Below the pieces are notes generated by a model, which searched no databases, was not told the DNA's origin, and worked only from the letters and a program-made list of their open reading frames with translations. Positions 36,875 through 44,485 of a stretch of DNA of 64,000 nucleotides are shown one piece after another; within the stretch, counting starts at the first letter, position 1, and each line of letters begins with the position of its first letter. A program made the position numbers and the translations under genes. The stretch comes from Candidatus Accumulibacter regalis (GTDB lineage: Bacteria; Pseudomonadota; Gammaproteobacteria; Burkholderiales; Rhodocyclaceae): NCBI GenBank assembly GCA_000585075.1, contig JEMY01000004.1, positions 227,194 to 291,193 on the forward strand, read 5' to 3'.

Positions 36875-39262
36875 TCAGTTGCGTAGCGCTTTGCCGGTGG
36901 CCAGCATGTGCTGGATGCGCTGCTGCGTCTTCTCGTTCTTCAGCAGCGCGACGAAGAGCTGGCGCTCGACACTCAGCAGCCATTGCTCGTCGACCAGAGA
37001 TCCGGTCTCGACGTCGCCACCGCAGAGCGCCGTGGCTGCTGCTTTGGCGACGGCGTAGTCGTGTGCCGAGATCATGCCGCCTTCCTTCATGTTGACCAGC
37101 ATCATTTCGCAGTTGGCAATTCCGGTGCGCCCGGCAACCTTGATCTGACGCGGCGACAGACGCGGGTAATAGCCGCCCTCGGCGTAGCCGCGCGCCTCGC
37201 GCAGCGCGACGTAAAGCAGTTCGTTGGCGTTGAAGACGATCTTGTCCGCATCGACGGCGAAACCGAGTTCCCTGGCCTGCACGCCGCTCTTCGACACCGT
37301 CGCCATGGCGATGGTCATGAAGACCGGCTGGAGGAACTCGAAGGGGTCGTTACCGGCGGTTCTCGCCGCGTGCTGCGCGGCGCGAATGGCGAACTCCTTG
37401 CAGCCACCGCCGGCCGGGATCAGTCCGACGCCGGCTTCGACCAGACCGATGTAGCTTTCCAGCGCAATCACCCGCTTCGCGGCGTGCATCAGAAATTCGC
37501 AGCCACCACCGAGCGCCATGCCCTGGACCGCGGCAATCACCGGCACCTTGGCGTACTTCAGGGCCATCGACGTGTTCTGAAACTCGGCGACGTATTTTTC
37601 GAGCAGATCGAACTGACCCGCGGCGATCGCTTCGGCGACCTCCTTGAGGTTGGCACCGAAGGCAAACGGCGCCTCGTGCCAGAGCACCAGGGCACTATAA
37701 TCGGCTTCGGCACGAGCCACGGCTTCCTGCAAGCCAACGATCACCTCGCGTCCGAGCGTGTGGTTCCTGGTCTTGACGCTGACGATGGCGATGCCGTCGT
37801 CGACCTGCGGCAGCGTCCACAAACGAACACCGTCGTTCTCCCAGACCGTCGCGCCGCTCACCGCCTCTTCGCTCAAGATCCGCTCGGGAAAAATCTGCCG
37901 CTGATAGACGGGCAGCGGCGAACGCGCGTGATAGGCGTCGGCACTCGCCGAGTAAGAGCCCTGTGGCGTGTGCACGCCCTTTTCGGCGACCTGGCCAAAG
38001 ACCCACGCCGGCAGCGCTGCCGAACTCATCGCCTGGCCGGCGTCGACGTCGGCCTTGACCGCTTCGGCAATCGCCTTCCAGCCGGCTGCCTGCCAGCTTT
38101 CGAAGGGTCCCTGCGCCCAGCCAAAGCCCCAACGCATCGCTAAATCGAGATCGCGGGCGTTATCGGCAATTTCGGCGAGGTGGAAAGCGGCGTAATGAAA
38201 GATGTCGCGAAAAATGGCCCACAGGAAGCGGGCCTGCGGATGCGTGCTGGCGCGCAGTTGCGCGAATTTCGCGGCCGGATCGCGATTCTTGAGGATCGCC
38301 AGAACCTGCGGGTCGATTTCGGCGCCGCTTTCTCGATAATCCTGCGCCGCAAGATCGAGCACCTTGATCGCCCGCCCGTCCTTGCGGAAGATTCCGCAAC
38401 GCGTCTTCTGGCCAAGCGCACCCTTGCCGATCAGTGCTGCCAGCCATGCCGGTACCGCGTAATGGCCGTGCCAGGGGTCGTCGGGCAAGGTGTCCTGCAT
38501 GGTCTTGATGACGTGTGCCAGCGTGTCGAGTCCGACGACGTCGGCGGTGCGGTAGGTGGCGCTCTTCGGACGGCCAATGAGCGGACCGGTGAGCGCATCG
38601 ACGACGTCGAAACCGAGCCCCAGGCGCTCGGTGTGATGCATCACCGCCAGGATCGAGAAGACGCCGACACGATTGGCGACGAAGTTCGGCGTATCGCGCG
38701 CGCGCACGATTCCCTTGCCGAGACGCGAGACCAGCCACGATTCGAGGTTGTCGAGCAGCGCCGGGTCGGTGGTCTCAGTGGCGATCAGTTCGACCAGATG
38801 CATGTAGCGCGGCGGATTGAAGAAATGGATGCCGCAGAAACGTGAACGCAAGGGCTCGGGCAGCGCTTCGGACAGGCGGTTGATCGACAGCCCGGAGGTG
38901 TTCGAGGCAATGATCGCGTCCGGAGACACAAAGGGCGCGATCTGGCGATAGAGATCGTCTTTCCACTCGCTCTTCTCGGCGATCGCTTCGATGATCAGGT
39001 CGCAGTCGCGCAGTTGTTCAAGGTGCTGCGCGTAGTTGGCGGCGTCGATGTAGGCAACGCGGTCCTTGCTGGCCAGCGGCGACGGCTCGAGCTTGCGCAG
39101 TGCGTCGATGGCGCGGTTGACGATTCCGTTGGTGTCGCCTTCCCTGGCGGGCAGGTCGAAAAGCAGCACCGGCACTTCGGCGTTGGCCAGATGCGCGGCG
39201 ATCTGCGCGCCCATCACCCCCGCCCCGAGTACGGCGGCCTTGCGTACGATGAAGTTGCTCAA
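36875..39262 (-). CDS. 3-hydroxyacyl-CoA dehydrogenase/enoyl-CoA hydratase, HAD-first FadB type
   Basis: A 795-residue bifunctional beta-oxidation enzyme. The dehydrogenase half comes first: Rossmann motif AAVLGAGVMGAQIAAHLA, SNTSGLSINRLSEALP, CGIHFFNPPRYMHLVELI. The enoyl-CoA hydratase half is C-terminal (LVLWHEAPFAFGANLKEVAE; AVQGMALGGGCEFLMHAAKR; EAGVGLIPAGGGCKE). This is the reverse of FadB/FadJ. The start is TTG, preceded by AGGAGGA; family similarity begins exactly there. The promoter has TTGACG/TATAAT with a PsrA-like operator. Confidence 0.92.
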   Translation of the reverse strand: MSNFIVRKAAVLGAGVMGAQIAAHLANAEVPVLLFDLPAREGDTNGIVNRAIDALRKLEPSPLASKDRVAYIDAANYAQHLEQLRDCDLIIEAIAEKSEWKDDLYRQIAPFVSPDAIIASNTSGLSINRLSEALPEPLRSRFCGIHFFNPPRYMHLVELIATETTDPALLDNLESWLVSRLGKGIVRARDTPNFVANRVGVFSILAVMHHTERLGLGFDVVDALTGPLIGRPKSATYRTADVVGLDTLAHVIKTMQDTLPDDPWHGHYAVPAWLAALIGKGALGQKTRCGIFRKDGRAIKVLDLAAQDYRESGAEIDPQVLAILKNRDPAAKFAQLRASTHPQARFLWAIFRDIFHYAAFHLAEIADNARDLDLAMRWGFGWAQGPFESWQAAGWKAIAEAVKADVDAGQAMSSAALPAWVFGQVAEKGVHTPQGSYSASADAYHARSPLPVYQRQIFPERILSEEAVSGATVWENDGVRLWTLPQVDDGIAIVSVKTRNHTLGREVIVGLQEAVARAEADYSALVLWHEAPFAFGANLKEVAEAIAAGQFDLLEKYVAEFQNTSMALKYAKVPVIAAVQGMALGGGCEFLMHAAKRVIALESYIGLVEAGVGLIPAGGGCKEFAIRAAQHAARTAGNDPFEFLQPVFMTIAMATVSKSGVQARELGFAVDADKIVFNANELLYVALREARGYAEGGYYPRLSPRQIKVAGRTGIANCEMMLVNMKEGGMISAHDYAVAKAAATALCGGDVETGSLVDEQWLLSVERQLFVALLKNEKTQQRIQHMLATGKALRN

Positions 39263-39337
39263 GCTGTCCTCCTGTTCCTGTCTGTTTATCGACGCCCGCC
39301 GGGAAAGCCCCGCCGCGCTTGTGCACAAAAAAACTAT

Positions 39338-39351
39338 CAAACGAACGTTTG
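39338..39351. promoter_or_regulatory. candidate PsrA operator (CAAAC-N4-GTTTG)
   Basis: A perfect palindromic pair CAAAC GAAC GTTTG immediately downstream of the -10 box of the FadB-like/thiolase operon, so it should cover the transcription start. It matches the published PsrA pattern (G/C)AAAC-N2-4-GTTT(G/C) as I recall it. Confidence 0.75.
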
Positions 39352-39352
39352 A

Positions 39353-39380
39353 ATTATACATTTCCAATGGCCTTCGTCAA
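39353..39380 (-). promoter_or_regulatory. sigma-70 promoter of the FadB-like/thiolase operon
   Basis: On the minus strand, -35 TTGACG (39375-39380), a 16-bp spacer and a perfect -10 TATAAT (39353-39358). The region is markedly AT-rich, and a PsrA-like palindrome starts one base further downstream. Confidence 0.75.
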
Positions 39381-39436
39381 CAGGAACACGGGCGCCAAGC
39401 CTTCACGCCACCCGCATTGAGCGTGGCGAGCATGCG

Positions 39437-39463
39437 AAAAAAAACCCCGGAGACCGGGGTTTT
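39437..39463. terminator. bidirectional intrinsic terminator after fadL
   Basis: Stem CCCCGG/CCGGGG with a 3-nt loop, flanked by eight A on the left (a T-run for leftward fadL transcripts) and four T on the right. It lies 22 bp past the fadL stop. Confidence 0.88.
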
Positions 39464-39484
39464 CGTGTGCGCCGTGCCGCCTGA

Positions 39485-40798
39485 TCAGAACGCCATGGAG
39501 TACTGCGCACCGAGAATCCAGACGCTGGAATCGTAGTTGCCGAGAACTGTGCCACGGCCTTGCGCCGTCTCGTTCTGGTTGATCTTCGTATTCGGGATGT
39601 ACAGGTAGGCCGCACCCACTTCGAGAGTCTGCTCCTTGGCGGGCTTCCATTGCGTTCCGACCGTGAACCAGGTGCGATCGTTGTCGGGCAGCGACGTCAG
39701 GCGCGTGCTCGCACTCTTGACCGGAGTCTGGTCGTAGGCAATTCCGAACATGAACTTGATCGCGTCCGTGTACTTGTAGTTGGCGCCCAGTGCTACCCGA
39801 TAAGTGTTCTGGAAATCGGCTTGCAGAATCTGCGCCGCGCTGCCCGAGAGAACTCCCGAGGTGCGCATGATGTCGACGTCCTGAATCGAACTCCATCCGG
39901 TCCAGGACACATCGCCCAACATCTCCCAGCGGTCGCTTAGCTGCTGCGACACGCTCAGAATGAAGGTATCCGGCACCTTGAGGTCCGCTTCAACGTCGCT
40001 CGCCCCGCCAGCGGCGGTCAGGAGGTTTGCCGTCGTATTGCCCAGCGTCGTGCCGTCACCACTCAGCTTGACCTTCCCGTCGGTATGGTACTGAATCGCC
40101 GAACGATACGAGAGCCCGACCTTGGTCGACGGTGAGAGGGTGAACAAAACACCGATGTTCCAGCCCCAGGCGTCGTCACTGAGGCTCATGTGGCTTTCCA
40201 CCCCCGCCCGACCCGGTGTAACCGCTACCTGCCGATAGTATTCGGCTTCTATCTTCTGCCAGCTGAAGCCGGCACCCAGCGACACCTTTTCGTTGACCCG
40301 ATAGGCGATCGACGGGTTGATGTTGATCGTCTTGATGTCGAACTCGTCGGACTGGGCGCTACCGCGCCAGAACTTGTCGTACTTGGTGGCATTGCCGAAA
40401 GGCCCGCTCAGGCCCACCCCTATATAGAGGTCCTTGTTCAGCGCCCACGAAAGGTAGCCGTTGGGAATGAAGGCCCAGCTGCCCGCATCGCCGCCATCGC
40501 CGGCACCTGCCGCCCCACCCGCGCTGAATACGCCAACCGTGGAACCCTTGTCGTTGAACTTGAAGCTCGGCCGCACGGCCGTCAAACCGCCGGAAACTTC
40601 GCGCGCCTGCAGCTGCGTCATACCCGCCGGATTCCAGAAAATCGTGCTGGCGTCGCTGGACTTGGCCGCAGAGCCCGCGTAGGCGTTGCCAAGGCCACTG
40701 CCCGCCTCGAGCAACTGAAAACCAGAGGCGCTCGCGGCACCCGAAAAAGCCACCAGAAGCAGTGCCGGAAGCACCTTCATCGAAATCTGCCGTGCCAT
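39485..40798 (-). CDS. fadL: outer-membrane long-chain fatty acid transporter, FadL/TodX family
   Basis: A 437-residue outer-membrane beta-barrel. A signal peptide is visible (MKVLPALLLVAFSGAASASG, cleaved about residue 25). The mature N-terminus GFQLLEAGSGLGNAYAG and SSDASTIFWNPAGMTQL are FadL plug signatures, and the protein ends in an aromatic barrel residue (GAQYSMAF). It imports hydrophobic substrates, most likely long-chain fatty acids given the surrounding beta-oxidation genes. An AAGGGGGAAG ribosome binding site precedes the ATG. It is a single gene with its own terminator. Confidence 0.93.
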   Translation of the reverse strand: MARQISMKVLPALLLVAFSGAASASGFQLLEAGSGLGNAYAGSAAKSSDASTIFWNPAGMTQLQAREVSGGLTAVRPSFKFNDKGSTVGVFSAGGAAGAGDGGDAGSWAFIPNGYLSWALNKDLYIGVGLSGPFGNATKYDKFWRGSAQSDEFDIKTININPSIAYRVNEKVSLGAGFSWQKIEAEYYRQVAVTPGRAGVESHMSLSDDAWGWNIGVLFTLSPSTKVGLSYRSAIQYHTDGKVKLSGDGTTLGNTTANLLTAAGGASDVEADLKVPDTFILSVSQQLSDRWEMLGDVSWTGWSSIQDVDIMRTSGVLSGSAAQILQADFQNTYRVALGANYKYTDAIKFMFGIAYDQTPVKSASTRLTSLPDNDRTWFTVGTQWKPAKEQTLEVGAAYLYIPNTKINQNETAQGRGTVLGNYDSSVWILGAQYSMAF

Positions 40799-41179
40799 TT
40801 TGTCTTCCCCCTTGAATGTGATCTAAGCGTCGCTTTTTTGCCACAGAAAAATGCCCATGTACAAGCACATGCTAAGACCTACGGCCAGAAAAATCTCGAA
40901 CTACGCGATGTTTGACGGCGTTCGCCCACCTCTCTGTTGCCTAATTGCAACACAGACGAGCGGTGCTTCGGTAAGACTGCATCGGTTTCGACGATTTCGG
41001 AAAAGACGCTCACCCAGTCGCCGACCGACGGCCGCCGTTGTGGCAAAGGGAAGGAATTCACGGCGACCGTCGCCGGCCGGCGGCGCGCCTTGAGCAGTGC
41101 GGGAATCGCCCCTCCCCTATCGGCAGCTATCGGCATCCTCCGCAGAATCGCCCGCCTGTCCGCCAGGAGGGCGATGTTG
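40799..41179. other. intergenic region between fadJ and fadL
   Basis: 381 bp downstream of the leftward fadJ and upstream of the leftward fadL. It must hold the fadL promoter, but I see only weak candidates. The clearest element is an interrupted palindrome TGTTGC-N6-GCAACA at 40935-40952, 137 bp before the fadL ATG. A minus-strand frame of 85 codons (40879-41136) has no ribosome binding site or family features and I do not call it. Confidence 0.5.
40935..40952. promoter_or_regulatory. operator-like palindrome upstream of fadL
   Basis: TGTTGC and GCAACA around a 6-bp AT-rich centre (CTAATT). The symmetry and spacing are those of a dimeric regulator site. It differs from the PsrA-like sites elsewhere in this island, so the binding protein is unknown. 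Confidence 0.35.
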
Positions 41180-43108
41180 TTAGCCCTTCGCGCTTTTCCA
41201 GTAGTTCAGCGGCCCACCGGTAAACGGCGCGAAACCGGTACCGAAGATGACGCCGGCGTCGGCCAGATCGGCGTCGGCGACGATGCCGTCGCTGACCAGC
41301 GTCTGCGTCCGTGCAATCAAGGGTGCGACGAGCCGCTCGGCAAGACCCGCAGGCGCCGTACCGGCCGCGCCCTTGGCCGCTTTTCCTTGCGCGTAATCAT
41401 AGAAACCGCGGCCAGTCTTCTTGCCCAGCTGACCGGCGTCGAAGCGCTCGCGCAGGCAGCGCGGCGCTTCGGCGGCACCGCCAGCCAGGCTCTTGCCGGC
41501 TGCCATGGCGACGTCGAGGCCGACCATATCGACCAGCTCGATCGGCCCCATCGGCATGCCGAAGGCGAGCATCGCCTCGTCGACGGTCTCCGGCGCCAGC
41601 CCCTCGTCGACGGCGCGCATCGCCTCGAGCATATAGGGTCCAAGAACGGCATTGACCAGAAACCCTGGTGCGCTCCTGACCGGCAACGGCAAGCGATCGA
41701 TCTGCCGCACGAAAGCGCTGCCACGCGCCAGCATTTCGCCGTCGGCCCCGGCGGCGGCAACGACCTCGACCAGCGGCATCCTGGCCACCGGATTGAAGAA
41801 GTGAATTCCAATCAGGCGTCCCGGCTGGCTCAGGCCGCTGCTCAGGTCCTCGATCCTCAGGCTGGAGGTGTTGGTCGCCAGCACCGCGTCGGGCCTGATC
41901 ACCGCGTCCAGCCGTTCGAGCAGGGCGCGCTTGGCGTCGAGGTTTTCGAAGATGGCTTCGATCACCACGTCGGCGCTCCGTGCGCCATGCCCTTCGGGGT
42001 CGGGAATGAGGCGATCCATGGCGTTGCGCAGCTCGTGCGGATCCCTGATCCTCTTCGCGTAAGCGGCGTAGGCGCGTTGCAGGGCTGGAGCAATGCGCTC
42101 CATTCCCTGATCCTCCAGGGTCACCGTCAACCCACGCAGCGCGCACCAGGCGGCGATGTCGCCCCCCATCACGCCGGCACCAACGACGTGCACCCGCCTA
42201 GCCTGGTGCGCACTCGCTTTTCCGAAACCCTTGAGCCGCTCCTGCAGGAAGAAGACGCGCACCAGATTGCGGGCGGTCGGCGAACGGACAATGCTGTCGA
42301 TCAGTTGCGGAGCGGCCAGCGCATTGCCGTGGTGCTTTTCCCAGATGTCGATGATGGCGTACGGCGCTGGGTAATGCTCGATCCGCGCGCGTTTGCCCAC
42401 CTGCTTTCTTGCCCCGCGGGCGACCAGCGGGCGCAAGGGTCCGTTGAGCAGCCGTTGCAACAAGGGTGGACGGCGGCGGGGCTGATCAGAGAGCACCAGC
42501 AGCGCCGCGGCGTTCTCCATCACGCGCGCCGGCACGCACTCGTCGGCGAGACCAAGGCGCTTGGCGCGCCTGGCGTCGAGAGACTTGCCGGTGAGCATCA
42601 TGTCCAGAGCGGCCTGCGGACCGATTCGTTCGGGCAGGCGCAACATTCCACCCCAGCCCGGAACGATGCCCAGCATCACCTCCGGCAGGCCAAGTCGTGT
42701 CGCCGGTTCGTCGACCACCAGCAGGTAGCGGCAGGCCAGCGCCAGTTCGAGGCCGCCGCCCAGGCAATGACCGCGCACCAGCGCCAGCGTCGGATAGCCG
42801 ACCGTCGCCAGACGATTGAACAACTGCCAGCCGCGCTCGACCAGCGCAATGCCTTTTGCAGGCGTGTCGAGCTGCGTGAACTCCTGGATGTCGGCACCGG
42901 CGATGAAACCGGCCGCCTTCCCGGAGCGGAAAATGAGCCCCCTTGGCGGACTGCTGTCGAGTCGATCGAGTAGCAGCGCCAGTTCGTCCATGACCGCGCT
43001 GGACAGTGAATTGGTCGACTCGCCCGCCTTGTCCAGCGTCGCCCAGGCCAGGCCATCGGCGTCCACCTCGAACAGCCAGTTCCGATCGCTGTTGTCATTC
43101 CCGTTCAT
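41180..43108 (-). CDS. fadJ: FadJ-type enoyl-CoA hydratase/3-hydroxyacyl-CoA dehydrogenase
   Basis: A 642-residue bifunctional enzyme with the usual order. The hydratase domain is N-terminal (AAGFIAGADIQEF; GHCLGGGLELALACRYLLVV; LPEVMLGIVPGWGG). The dehydrogenase follows (VHVVGAGVMGGDIAAWCALR; TNTSSLRIEDLSSGL; GIHFFNPVARMPLVEVV) with a C-terminal 3HCDH domain (GMPMGPIELVDMVGLD). It is ~70 residues shorter than E. coli FadJ, mainly at the C-terminus. MNGNDNSDRN is used as start, with AGAGGAGAAG just upstream. It is last in the psrA-fadE-thiolase-fadJ operon. Confidence 0.93.
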   Translation of the reverse strand: MNGNDNSDRNWLFEVDADGLAWATLDKAGESTNSLSSAVMDELALLLDRLDSSPPRGLIFRSGKAAGFIAGADIQEFTQLDTPAKGIALVERGWQLFNRLATVGYPTLALVRGHCLGGGLELALACRYLLVVDEPATRLGLPEVMLGIVPGWGGMLRLPERIGPQAALDMMLTGKSLDARRAKRLGLADECVPARVMENAAALLVLSDQPRRRPPLLQRLLNGPLRPLVARGARKQVGKRARIEHYPAPYAIIDIWEKHHGNALAAPQLIDSIVRSPTARNLVRVFFLQERLKGFGKASAHQARRVHVVGAGVMGGDIAAWCALRGLTVTLEDQGMERIAPALQRAYAAYAKRIRDPHELRNAMDRLIPDPEGHGARSADVVIEAIFENLDAKRALLERLDAVIRPDAVLATNTSSLRIEDLSSGLSQPGRLIGIHFFNPVARMPLVEVVAAAGADGEMLARGSAFVRQIDRLPLPVRSAPGFLVNAVLGPYMLEAMRAVDEGLAPETVDEAMLAFGMPMGPIELVDMVGLDVAMAAGKSLAGGAAEAPRCLRERFDAGQLGKKTGRGFYDYAQGKAAKGAAGTAPAGLAERLVAPLIARTQTLVSDGIVADADLADAGVIFGTGFAPFTGGPLNYWKSAKG

Positions 43109-43139
43109 GCATTCTTCTCCTCTTTGCTGCTGGTCACCG

Positions 43140-44429
43140 TCAGGCAACGGTGTCGACCAGCATTGCCCCGCCCTGCCCACCGCCAATACAGATCGCCGCG
43201 ATGCCGCGCCTGACCCTGGCCTGGCGCAAGGCATGCAGCAGGTGCAGGACGATGCGCGCGCCGGAAGCGCCAACCGGATGACCGACGGCCACCGCGCCGC
43301 CATCGACGTTGAGGCGACCCCGCGGCAGAGAGCCAAGGGCTTGCGCCAGGCCAAGCTGTTCACCGCAGTACTCGTCCGACTCCCAGGCAGCGAGACAGGC
43401 CAGCACCTGCGCGGCGAACGCTTCGTTGATTTCCCAGAGATCGATGTCGTCGAGCCCCAGTCCGTGCCGCTGCAGGATCGGCGTTGCCGCATGTACCGGA
43501 CCCAGGCCCATCTGCGCCGGATCGAGACTCGCCCATTGACTGTCGGTGATGCGTCCGAGCGGCTCGAGCTGCCACCGCTCGACGGCAGCCTGCGAAGCGA
43601 GGATCAGCCAGGCGGCACCATCGGAGATCTGCGAGCTGTTACCCGGCGTGACGCGCCCATAGCGCCGATCGAAGAATGGCTTGAGCCTGCTCAGACCGGC
43701 GACGTTCGAATCGGCACGCACACCGTCGTCGTCGGCATAGACCCGGCCTTGGGCATCGACCAGCGGGACGATCTCGCCGAGACGTCCACCGGCACGTGCG
43801 GCGACGGCACGCTGGTGACTGCCAACGCTGAACTGATCCATCTGCTGGCGCGAAATGGCAAAACGCCAGGCGAGGTTCTCCGCCGTCTGCCCCATCAGCA
43901 AGCCGATGTTCGGATCGGTCAGGCCTTTCAGCAGACCAATCACCGGCGAGAGAAGTTGTCCCGGGCGCAGCCTGGCCAGGACGCCAGCCTTCTGGCCGAC
44001 CGTCTTTGCCTGCATCATCTGCGCAAACCAGCGCACCATCGCGTCCGAATACAGCAGCGGCGCATGCGACAGGGCATCGACGCCACCGGCGAGTACCAGC
44101 TGCGAGCGTCCGTTCTGGATATTGCCGATCGCCGAATCGAGCGCCTGCATGCCGCTGGCGCAGTTGCGCATCACCGTCCAGCCCGGCACCTTGTGGCCGC
44201 AACCCAGGCGCAGAGCAACGACACGGCCGATATTTACCTCGTCCGGGGAAGGGCTGGCGCAGCCGAGGATCACTTCGTCGAGGTCTGTCGGCGCAAAGCG
44301 CTGACGGATCAGTAGCCCTCGCCCGGCCTGCACCGCCAGGTCGCTGGCCGAGAACGGCCCCGGCGCATTGCGCCCCTTGAGAAACGGCGTCCGCGAACCA
44401 TCGACGACATACACCGGCTGGAATTCCAT
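43140..44429 (-). CDS. fadI: acetyl-CoA C-acyltransferase (FadI-like thiolase)
   Basis: A 429-residue thiolase. Catalytic motifs are VMRNCASGMQALDSA (nucleophilic Cys), GGAVAVGHPVGASGARIV and ICIGGGQGGAMLV. The extra length and the partner FadJ immediately downstream (31 bp) fit the FadI/trifunctional alpha2-beta2 type acting on longer acyl chains. The start MEFQPVYVVDGSRTPF follows GGAGAGGAA; a GTG nine codons upstream is less likely. Confidence 0.94.
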   Translation of the reverse strand: MEFQPVYVVDGSRTPFLKGRNAPGPFSASDLAVQAGRGLLIRQRFAPTDLDEVILGCASPSPDEVNIGRVVALRLGCGHKVPGWTVMRNCASGMQALDSAIGNIQNGRSQLVLAGGVDALSHAPLLYSDAMVRWFAQMMQAKTVGQKAGVLARLRPGQLLSPVIGLLKGLTDPNIGLLMGQTAENLAWRFAISRQQMDQFSVGSHQRAVAARAGGRLGEIVPLVDAQGRVYADDDGVRADSNVAGLSRLKPFFDRRYGRVTPGNSSQISDGAAWLILASQAAVERWQLEPLGRITDSQWASLDPAQMGLGPVHAATPILQRHGLGLDDIDLWEINEAFAAQVLACLAAWESDEYCGEQLGLAQALGSLPRGRLNVDGGAVAVGHPVGASGARIVLHLLHALRQARVRRGIAAICIGGGQGGAMLVDTVA

Positions 44430-44485
44430 TTCCTCTCCTTTACTGACGCTCGTCACCGCTAGGCGACAGGCGCCCTCGATCGACC

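Noticed and set aside
40879..41136. 85-codon minus-strand ORF between fadJ and fadL
   Set aside because: No ribosome binding site, no family similarity, and it contains the operator-like palindrome.
40937..42973. 678-codon plus-strand open frame
   Set aside because: Antisense to fadJ; composition typical of a shadow frame.
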